44,149 nucleotides of DNA from the NCBI RefSeq assembly GCF_030466625.1, contig NZ_JADEVT010000020.1:1-44149 (forward strand), given 5' to 3'. This DNA is from Nocardioides sp. ChNu-153. GTDB taxonomy: Bacteria > Actinomycetota > Actinomycetes > Propionibacteriales > Nocardioidaceae. Made by a program: the position numbers and the translations under genes. Shown here in pieces: positions 39,106 to 44,149 of this stretch; the first letter of the stretch is position 1; each line of letters starts with the position of its first letter. The notes beneath the pieces were generated by a model. That model was not told where the DNA came from. It did no database searches and saw only the letters and a program-made list of their open reading frames with translations.

Positions 39106-39894
39106 TCACGTCGGGGCGGCGTCCACCAGCTCCCGCAGCGCTCGCGGGCGGTCGGTGATGACGGCGTGGGCGCCGATGTGGCGGCACAGGTCGAGCTGGG
39201 CGCGGTCGTTCACGGTCCACACGTGCACCTCGTGCGGCCCCAGCGCCAGCCGCTCGGCGAGCCCGGGGTGCTCGCTCAGCTCGTCGATGCCGGGGCCCAC
39301 GCCCCAGTCGCTGCCGATCATCCGGCGCAGCGCGGGCCAGTAGTGCGCCTGCTCGAAGAGCTGGACGACGCGCAGGTCGGGGGCGAGCCGGCGTACCCGC
39401 TGCAGGGCGGTGTGGGAGAAGCTCAGCACCCGCACGGGGGCGTCCGCGCCGTCCCAGCCGAAGTCGCGCAGCAGCTCGACGAGGCGGCGCTCGACGAGCC
39501 CGCCGTACCGGGTCGGGTGCTTCGTCTCGATGGCCAGCTCGACGGGGCGGGCGTGGTCGGCGGCGACCTCCATCAGCCGGCGCAGCGTCAGCACGCCGTG
39601 CTCGGCGGGGTCGAGGTCGGGCGCCTCGTCGCCGAGGACGGTCCAGGGCCGGTGGCGGGCGGCGACGTCGAGCTCGTGGAGGTCCGCGAGCTCCATGGTG
39701 GAGACGATGCCGGGGCGGCGACCAGGGCGCGGCAGGAACCGGTCGTGGACGAGGACGAGGTGACCGTCGGCGGTGAGCCGCACGTCGCACTCCAGGCCGT
39801 CCGCGCCGGCGTCGAGGGCGGCGACGAAGGCGCCGAGGGTGTGCTCGGCGGCCACGTCCGTGGCACCGCGGTGGGCGACGACGAGCGGCCTCAT
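39106..39894 (-). CDS. Glycerophosphodiester phosphodiesterase, cytoplasmic (UgpQ-like)
   Basis: 262-aa TIM-barrel enzyme that hydrolyses glycerophosphodiesters to glycerol-3-phosphate and an alcohol. The catalytic VAHRGATDVAAEHTLGAF holds the first His and a Glu, but the usual PEN is AEH. GLECDVRLTADGHLVLVHD supplies the metal-binding Glu/Asp and second His, and ELAIETK and VHVWTVND are conserved later strands. No signal peptide. ATG at 39894 was chosen to begin at MRPLVVAHRG, with GACAAT 6 nt upstream; open frame to 39999 lacks support. Confidence 0.93.
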   Translation of the reverse strand: MRPLVVAHRGATDVAAEHTLGAFVAALDAGADGLECDVRLTADGHLVLVHDRFLPRPGRRPGIVSTMELADLHELDVAARHRPWTVLGDEAPDLDPAEHGVLTLRRLMEVAADHARPVELAIETKHPTRYGGLVERRLVELLRDFGWDGADAPVRVLSFSHTALQRVRRLAPDLRVVQLFEQAHYWPALRRMIGSDWGVGPGIDELSEHPGLAERLALGPHEVHVWTVNDRAQLDLCRHIGAHAVITDRPRALRELVDAAPT

Positions 39895-39900
39895 CCCGCC

Positions 39901-39906
39901 ATTGTC
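39901..39906 (-). promoter_or_regulatory. Leaderless -10 box for the phosphodiesterase gene
   Basis: GACAAT, then GGCGGG, then ATG, the same arrangement as at 20247-20252. Confidence 0.45.
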
Positions 39907-39974
39907 AACCCGCCCGTCCGCCCGCCGGGCGCGCCGGGGCGTGTCGTCCCCGGCGCGGCGGGGCGCGCGGTCGC

Positions 39975-39980
39975 TAGGGT
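39975..39980 (+). promoter_or_regulatory. -10 box for the methyltransferase gene
   Basis: TAGGGT, 30 nt before the ATG at 40011. Unlike most boxes here, it leaves room for a short leader with a GAGGGGGG ribosome site. Confidence 0.5.
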
Positions 39981-40010
39981 CGGGTGCCAGCGACCACACG
40001 AGGGGGGCCC

Positions 40011-41021
40011 ATGTCGGGAGCAGGGACGACGTCCGTCGAACGACGGATCAGCCGGTACGTCGAGGAGGGGCTCGGCGCCGTCACGGGCTGGTTCGAGACC
40101 GAGTCGGCGGAGGTGATCGCCTCGCTGCTGCGCCACCAGCTGACCGCCGGCACGCAGGGCGACGTGGCCGAGATCGGCGTGCACCACGGCAAGTCGTTCC
40201 TGCTGCTCGCCAACGGCGTGCGGCCCGACGAGCGGGCCGTGGCCCTCGACGTCTTCGACGACCAGCACCTCAACGTCGACCAGTCCGGCAAGGGCGACCG
40301 CGCCGTCTTCGAGCGCAACGTCGCCGCGTGGGCCGACCCCGACCGCGTGGTGGTGGTGCAGGGCTCGAGCACCGACGTGGCCCCCGACCGGGCGGTGGAG
40401 ACGTTCGGGCACGTGCGCCTCTTCTCCGTCGACGGCGGCCACACCAGCGGCATCACGTGCCACGACCTGCGGCTGGCCGAGGCGTGCCTCGTCGACGACG
40501 GCGTCGTGGTGCTCGACGACATCTTCAACCCCCACTGGCTCGGCGTGCTGTCGGGCCTGCGCGACTACCTGGCGACGAGCAGCGCCCTGCGCCCGTTCGC
40601 GGTCTCGGCCAACAAGCTCTACCTGGCCCGGCCGGACGCGACCGGCCCGCTGGTGGCGCACCTGCGCGAGGACATGGCCGACCTGCTCGGCAAGCCGGAG
40701 GTCGAGTTCTTCGGCGCGCTCGTCGACGTGTACGGGATGGGCTCGCAGCGCCGCCGGCGGGCCGCCGCCGAGGCGGCCGCGCGCGCGAAGGACGGGTCGG
40801 CGCAGGAGCAGCAGCTGCGCCGCGACCTCCAGGAGGGCCGGACCCGCCTGGCCACCGTGCAGCGCGAGCTGGAGGAGGCGCGGCGCGCGCTCGTGGCGTG
40901 CCGGCAGGCGGCGGTCGACGCGCAGCGCCGTGTCGACGCGATGACCGGGTCGACGTCGTGGCGCGTCACCGCGCCCGTGCGCGCCGCCGGCGGCTGGGTG
41001 AAGGCGCGGCGCCGGGGCTGA
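40011..41021 (+). CDS. Class I SAM-dependent methyltransferase with C-terminal coiled coil
   Basis: 336-aa protein. The methyltransferase domain (residues ~30-225) has a motif I-like GDVAEIGVHHGKSFLLLA and downstream LFSVDGGHTSGITCHDL, resembling Methyltransf_24 enzymes that modify sugars or polysaccharides. Residues ~245-310 are a charged coiled coil, and the tail TGSTSWRVTAPVRAAGG resembles the ending often seen on surface-polysaccharide glycosyltransferases and methyltransferases. This suggests a role in cell-surface glycan modification (inference). No other glycan gene is adjacent. Confidence 0.82.
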   Translation: MSGAGTTSVERRISRYVEEGLGAVTGWFETESAEVIASLLRHQLTAGTQGDVAEIGVHHGKSFLLLANGVRPDERAVALDVFDDQHLNVDQSGKGDRAVFERNVAAWADPDRVVVVQGSSTDVAPDRAVETFGHVRLFSVDGGHTSGITCHDLRLAEACLVDDGVVVLDDIFNPHWLGVLSGLRDYLATSSALRPFAVSANKLYLARPDATGPLVAHLREDMADLLGKPEVEFFGALVDVYGMGSQRRRRAAAEAAARAKDGSAQEQQLRRDLQEGRTRLATVQRELEEARRALVACRQAAVDAQRRVDAMTGSTSWRVTAPVRAAGGWVKARRRG

Positions 41022-41086
41022 GGGCGTCGTACCTCGTAGGTCGGCCGGGGCGCTGTCGGGGCCGCGGTGCTGTCGGGGCGCGGCGC

Positions 41087-42289
41087 TCAGGCGTCGCGGC
41101 CGCGGAGGAACCGGGCGAAGTGCGGCACCGTGAACGCGATCTGGCCGCGCTCGGCGGAGTAGACGAGGCCTTTCTTGATGAGGCCGTCGCGGGCGGGGCT
41201 GAGCGACTGCGGCTTGCGGCCCAGGTGCCGCGCGATGTCGGCGGTGGCGACGGGGCCGTCGCCGGTCTCCAGCGCGAGGTCGGCCATCGCGACCATGTAG
41301 TCGCGCTCGGCGGGGGTGGCGCGCTCGTAGCGGACGCCGAAGAACCCGCGGCCCAGCTCGGCCTCCGCCTCGGGGGCGGCGGCCTCCACGTCGGCCAGCC
41401 GCACCGGGTCGGCCACCGCGGCGTCCCAGGTGACCTTCCCGTAGGCCTGCACGAAGTAGGGGTAGCCGTCGGTGAGGCGGTAGAGCTCGTCGAGCGCATC
41501 GGGCTCGAACGTGACGCCCTCCCCCGCCGCCGGCACCGTCCAGGCGCGCTCGGCCATGGCGCGCGGCAGGCGGTCGACCTCGACGTACGCGAACAGGCGC
41601 TCCGCGTAGGAGCGCGACGCCGCGAGGGCGGCCGGGAGGTGCGGCAGGCCGGCGCCGACGACGACGAGCGGGGCGCCCTGCTGGCTGATCTCGTGGCAGG
41701 CGCCGCACAGGGCGGTGAGCTCGGGCAGCGGCACGTCCTGCATCTCGTCGAGGAACAGGCCGATGCCGACGCCGAGGTCGCGGGCCAGCGCGGCGACATC
41801 GGTGAACAGCTCGAGCAGGTCGAGCTCGAGGTCGCCGGAGTCGGCGCGGCCCTTCGTGGCCGGCACGTCGGCGAGGTGGGCGCCGGGCACCCAGCGGCTG
41901 CCGGCCCGGTCGCCGCGGCCGGTGGCCAGCGCGAACGACTTGAGCACGCCGGCGACCTCGTCGACCCGGTCGGGGTCGCGGTGGCGGTGGGCGACCTCGC
42001 GCACGGCGGCGTGCACGGCCTGGGCGACCTGCAGCCGGATGCTGACCTCGGGGCGCGCCTCGATCTTGCCGGTGCCCCAGGCCCGGTTCACCGCCGCGGA
42101 GCGCAGCGCGTTGAGGAGCACCGTCTTGCCGACGCCGCGCAGGCCGAAGAGCACCATGCTGCGCTCGGGGCGGCCGGCCGCGACGCGCTCGAGGGTCACC
42201 TCGAACTGCTCCAGCTGGCGGTCGCGGCCGGCGAGCTCGGGCGGCCGCTGGCCGGCGCCGGGGGCGTAGGGGTTGCGCACCGGGTCCAT
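41087..42289 (-). CDS. AAA ATPase with C-terminal winged helix (Orc1/Cdc6- or STAND-like)
   Basis: 400-aa ATPase. Walker A is LFGLRGVGKTVLLNAL (about residues 47-62), Walker B LFLDEMQDVPL (about 177-187), sensor-like VVVGAGLPHLP, and arginine-rich lid segments (YRLTDGYPYFVQAYG). The last ~80 residues form a winged helix (VATADIARHLGRKPQSLSPARDGLIKKGLV). The layout is that of archaeal-type AAA ATPases with DNA-binding tails. In actinobacteria such single genes are common, and their role (DNA-linked regulation, defence or plasmid-derived function) is unsettled. ATG at 42289 with TACGTT 7 nt upstream; divergent from the glycosylase gene. Confidence 0.85.
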   Translation of the reverse strand: MDPVRNPYAPGAGQRPPELAGRDRQLEQFEVTLERVAAGRPERSMVLFGLRGVGKTVLLNALRSAAVNRAWGTGKIEARPEVSIRLQVAQAVHAAVREVAHRHRDPDRVDEVAGVLKSFALATGRGDRAGSRWVPGAHLADVPATKGRADSGDLELDLLELFTDVAALARDLGVGIGLFLDEMQDVPLPELTALCGACHEISQQGAPLVVVGAGLPHLPAALAASRSYAERLFAYVEVDRLPRAMAERAWTVPAAGEGVTFEPDALDELYRLTDGYPYFVQAYGKVTWDAAVADPVRLADVEAAAPEAEAELGRGFFGVRYERATPAERDYMVAMADLALETGDGPVATADIARHLGRKPQSLSPARDGLIKKGLVYSAERGQIAFTVPHFARFLRGRDA

Positions 42290-42296
42290 GGCGAGG

Positions 42297-42302
42297 AACG
42301 TA
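42297..42302 (-). promoter_or_regulatory. Leaderless -10 box for the AAA ATPase gene
   Basis: TACGTT on the minus strand, 7 nt before the ATG at 42289. Confidence 0.5.
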
Positions 42303-42386
42303 TCGGGGCGTCTAGCCCCGTTCGTAGAGACGCGCCGCAGCCTGCTGCGGCGGCCGCTTTCCGGCGTACGACCTGGGGTGCGGCAC

Positions 42387-42392
42387 TAGGCT
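42387..42392 (+). promoter_or_regulatory. Leaderless -10 box for the Fpg/Nei gene
   Basis: TAGGCT followed by 7 nt and the ATG at 42400. Confidence 0.6.
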
Positions 42393-42399
42393 CGTGCCC

Positions 42400-43266
42400 A
42401 TGCCCGAGCTGCCCGAGGTGGAGGCGCTGGCGCTCGACCTGAGCGGCCGGCTCGAGGGGCGCGCGGTCGCGACCGTGCACCTGGCCGCGTTCAGCGCGCT
42501 GAAGACGTTCGACCCGCCGCTGAGCGCGCTCGACGGCTCCTTCGTCGAGGGGGTGTCGCGGCACGGGAAGTTCCTCGACATCGGCGTCGGGGGGCTTCAC
42601 CTGGTGCTGCACCTGGCCCGCGCGGGCTGGGTGCGCTGGCGCGACGAGGTGCCCGCGGTGCCGCCGCGGCCGAGCACGAAGTCGACGCTCGCGGCGCGCA
42701 TCGTGCTCGACGACGACACGGGCCTCGACGTGACGGAGGCCGGGACGCGCAAGAGCCTCGCGATGTACGTCGTGCGCGATCCCGCCGACGTCCCCGGCAT
42801 CGCCCGGCTCGGGCCCGACCCGCTGTCGGCCGAGTTCACGCGGGACACGCTCGCCGACATCCTCACCGCGGCCGGGCGGGCGCAGGTCAAGGGCGTGCTG
42901 CGCGACCAGTCGACGATCGCGGGCATCGGCAACGCCTACTCCGACGAGCTGCTGCACGCCGCGCGGCTCTCGCCGTTCAAGCCCGCGAACAGCCTGACCC
43001 CGGAGCAGGTCGACCAGCTGTTCGCCGCCATCGACGCCGTCGTGGGCGACGCGGTACGCCGCTCCCGCGGGCTCGCCGCGAGCGAGCTGAAGGGCGAGAA
43101 GAAGTCGAACCTGTCGGTCCACGGCCGCACCAGCGAGAAGTGCCCCGTCTGCGGCGACGTCGTGCGCGAGGTGTCGTTCGCGGACTCGAGCCTGCAGTAC
43201 TGCCCCACCTGCCAGACCGGCGGCAAGCCGCTGGCCGACCGGCGGATGTCGAAGCTGCTGAAGTAG
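42400..43266 (+). CDS. Fpg/Nei family DNA glycosylase
   Basis: 288-aa base-excision repair enzyme. The mature protein starts PELPEVE with the catalytic proline at position 2 and Glu at 3, and the conserved Lys is in RHGKFL. The H2TH region is followed by NSLTPEQVDQL, and the C-terminal zinc finger has CPVCGD...YCPTC. An insert-like polar KKSNLSVHGRT segment precedes the finger. Both Fpg (8-oxoguanine) and Nei (oxidised pyrimidines) have this layout; several actinobacteria carry multiple paralogues, so I do not assign one. The ATG at 42400 is fixed by the need for Pro2. Confidence 0.94.
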   Translation: MPELPEVEALALDLSGRLEGRAVATVHLAAFSALKTFDPPLSALDGSFVEGVSRHGKFLDIGVGGLHLVLHLARAGWVRWRDEVPAVPPRPSTKSTLAARIVLDDDTGLDVTEAGTRKSLAMYVVRDPADVPGIARLGPDPLSAEFTRDTLADILTAAGRAQVKGVLRDQSTIAGIGNAYSDELLHAARLSPFKPANSLTPEQVDQLFAAIDAVVGDAVRRSRGLAASELKGEKKSNLSVHGRTSEKCPVCGDVVREVSFADSSLQYCPTCQTGGKPLADRRMSKLLK

Positions 43267-43304
43267 GGCGCGGCCCTGGCCCGCCCGAGGTGGCCCGCGG
43301 GTCG

Positions 43305-43310
43305 TACCGT
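43305..43310 (+). promoter_or_regulatory. Leaderless -10 box for the rhodanese gene
   Basis: TACCGT with a 6-nt gap to the ATG at 43317. Confidence 0.45.
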
Positions 43311-43316
43311 TGCCGC

Positions 43317-43652
43317 ATGGTCTCCATCCCCACCGTCGGCATCGACGGCGTGCCCCACCCGCTGCCCGAGGGCCTGCCCGTGCTCGACGTGCGCGAGCCG
43401 TCGGAGTGGGCCGCCGGCCACATCGAGGGCGCGCTCCACGTGCCGCTCAGCGAGCTGCCCGCCCGGCTCGACGAGGTGCCGACCGAGCAGACGCTCGTCG
43501 TGTGCAAGGCCGGCGGCCGCTCCGGCCAGGCCGTGGCGTGGCTGACGCAGCAGGGCCGCGACGTCGTGAACCTCGACGGCGGCATGCTCGACTGGGAGGC
43601 CGCCGGCCGCCCCGTGGTCGCCGACGGCGACGCCGCGCCGTACGTGGCGTGA
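43317..43652 (+). CDS. Rhodanese-like single-domain sulfurtransferase
   Basis: 111-aa protein covering one rhodanese domain. LDVREPSEWAAGHIEGALHVPL and the active-site loop CKAGGRS (C63) are intact, followed by VNLDGGMLDW. It should carry a persulfide on C63, as in PspE/GlpE-type enzymes. The physiological acceptor is unknown. It ends 4 nt before a terminator hairpin. Confidence 0.93.
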   Translation: MVSIPTVGIDGVPHPLPEGLPVLDVREPSEWAAGHIEGALHVPLSELPARLDEVPTEQTLVVCKAGGRSGQAVAWLTQQGRDVVNLDGGMLDWEAAGRPVVADGDAAPYVA

Positions 43653-43656
43653 GGTA

Positions 43657-43679
43657 GCGGGCGGGGTCGATCCGCCCGC
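43657..43679 (+). terminator. Terminator of the rhodanese gene
   Basis: GCGGGCGG (43657-43664) and CCGCCCGC (43672-43679) with a 7-nt loop. Confidence 0.75.
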
Positions 43680-43764
43680 ACCGTCGCCGGTCCGTGGCCG
43701 GTCGCCCGCCCGTGTAACGCGGTGTCCGGGCTACTGCACACGCGTCAGGCGGCGCACCCAGACA

Positions 43765-43800
43765 CGTCAGCACCGCGTCAGACGTCAGCACCGCGGCAGA
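43765..43800. repeat. 18-bp tandem duplication
   Basis: Two adjacent 18-bp units (43765-43782, 43783-43800) starting CGTCAGCACCGCG differ at one base. They lie in a 324-nt stretch (43653-43976) without a recognisable gene. Confidence 0.8.
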
Positions 43801-43871
43801 TGGCGGTGGAGTAGGGCGGCACGCGGCGTCGTGTCGGGACGCGGCGCTGGCGCGCCACCCCGCTCCCGGTT

Positions 43872-43976
43872 CGGTGGTCGAGGTGGCCGCGCGCTGGGCC
43901 CGGTGGTCGAGGTGGCCGCGCGCTGGCCCGGTGGTCGAGGTGGCCGCGCGCTGGCCCGGTGGTTGAGGTGGCCGCG
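43872..43976. repeat. 28-bp tandem repeats (about 3.7 units)
   Basis: Units starting CGGTGGTCGAGGTGGCC begin at 43872, 43901, 43929 and 43957. The first has one extra base, and the last has one substitution (GGTTG) and is cut at the IS boundary. No coding function is apparent: the unit length is 28, not a multiple of three. Confidence 0.9.
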
Positions 43977-43981
43977 CTAGC
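43976..43981. other. GCTAGC target site at the end of the IS481-family element
   Basis: GCTAGC matches the NCTAGN target preference reported for IS481-family elements. The probable terminal repeat then starts at 43982 with TGTGATGTCC. The transposase stop codon (TAG, minus strand, 43977-43979) falls inside this target sequence. The right-hand copy lies outside the window. Confidence 0.5.
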
Positions 43982-44149
43982 TGTGATGTCCAGGGACGTT
44001 GGTCAGCCTGGTGATGGGTGGTTGGCCGCCGATGGCGGTGTGGGGCCGGTGGTGATTGTAGAAGTGCAGCCAGGTCTCGAGGGTGTCGTCGCGTTGCTGG
44101 GTTGAGGGGTAGTGGCGGGCGTAGGCCCAGCCGTCGGCGAGGGTGCGGT
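43977..44149 (-). mobile_element. IS481-family transposase, C-terminal end (cut by window edge)
   Basis: The minus strand encodes 57 codons ending at TAG 43977-43979: RTLADGWAYARHYPSTQQ, then a WLHFYNHHRPHTAIGG segment and QPPITRLTN. This is the C-terminus of the DDE integrase-type transposase of the IS481 family (related to IS3), with the typical W-x3-YN-x2-RPH-x2-GG-x2-P pattern. The rest of the gene and the other terminal repeat are beyond the window, so whether the copy is intact is unknown. Confidence 0.88.

Noticed and set aside
43872..43976. CRISPR array or coding repeat
   Set aside because: The 28-bp units are contiguous with no spacers, and the period is not a codon multiple.

Overview
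This 44 kb window is very GC-rich, with a strong preference for G or C at third codon positions and many GTG starts. Its genes are typical of an actinobacterium: a Bpa-type proteasome activator, a class III adenylyl cyclase with a mycobacterial-type regulatory domain, GTP-dependent PEPCK, a GAF-ANTAR protein, DUF4446 and DUF5926 proteins, and an NnaR-type HemD/winged-helix regulator. A member of the Propionibacteriales (Nocardioidaceae, Nocardioides-like) is my best guess, but the sequence alone does not prove the genus.

Layout. 1-2.8 kb: a homopolymer-rich left end (probably artefactual), gamma-carbonic anhydrase, tRNA-Arg, an FBP-domain protein cut by an in-frame amber codon, a TetR regulator and an AlkD-like glycosylase. 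2.9-13.1 kb: a complete assimilatory nitrate operon, in order nitrate porter, nitrate reductase, its FAD/[2Fe-2S] electron-transfer subunit, nitrite reductase nirB and nirD, an NnaR-type regulator, and a sirohydrochlorin chelatase that supplies siroheme for NirB. Several junctions are 4-nt stop/start overlaps. 13.6-15.4 kb: pckG. 15.5-19.6 kb: a PLD-like/HTH regulator, an orphan PAS histidine kinase, a tiny secreted peptide with a duplicated DTSWG motif, and a secreted beta-rich protein. 19.6-28.5 kb: two tRNA-Ser genes and housekeeping genes (biotinyl carrier, omega-amidase, quinone reductase, bpa, two HAD phosphatases, serS). 28.7-33.0 kb: a PAP2/lipid-kinase fusion, GAF-ANTAR, DUF4446 and arginine deiminase. 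33.0-35.0 kb: a densely structured intergenic region with five perfect 23-bp hairpin repeats, followed by a small cyclic-nucleotide-binding protein and an adenylyl cyclase. 35.1-37.8 kb: three AIM24-family genes and terD. 38.1-43.7 kb: DUF5926/SEC-C, glycerophosphodiesterase, methyltransferase, AAA ATPase, Fpg/Nei glycosylase and rhodanese. 43.7-44.1 kb: tandem repeats running into the end of an IS481-family element.

Regulation. At least fifteen genes have a TANNNT-like box (or GANAAT) ending 6-8 nt, most often exactly 7 nt, before the start codon and no Shine-Dalgarno sequence, which points to leaderless transcripts. In one place two such boxes face opposite ways and share two bases. Genes with longer leaders or inside operons carry GGAGG-like sites instead.

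The strongest candidates for something undescribed are (i) the DTSWG secreted peptide next to a PLD/HTH regulator and an orphan kinase, and (ii) the 23-bp hairpin array in front of a cNMP-binding protein/adenylyl cyclase pair. All functional statements rest on motif and family recognition by eye; no database search was run.
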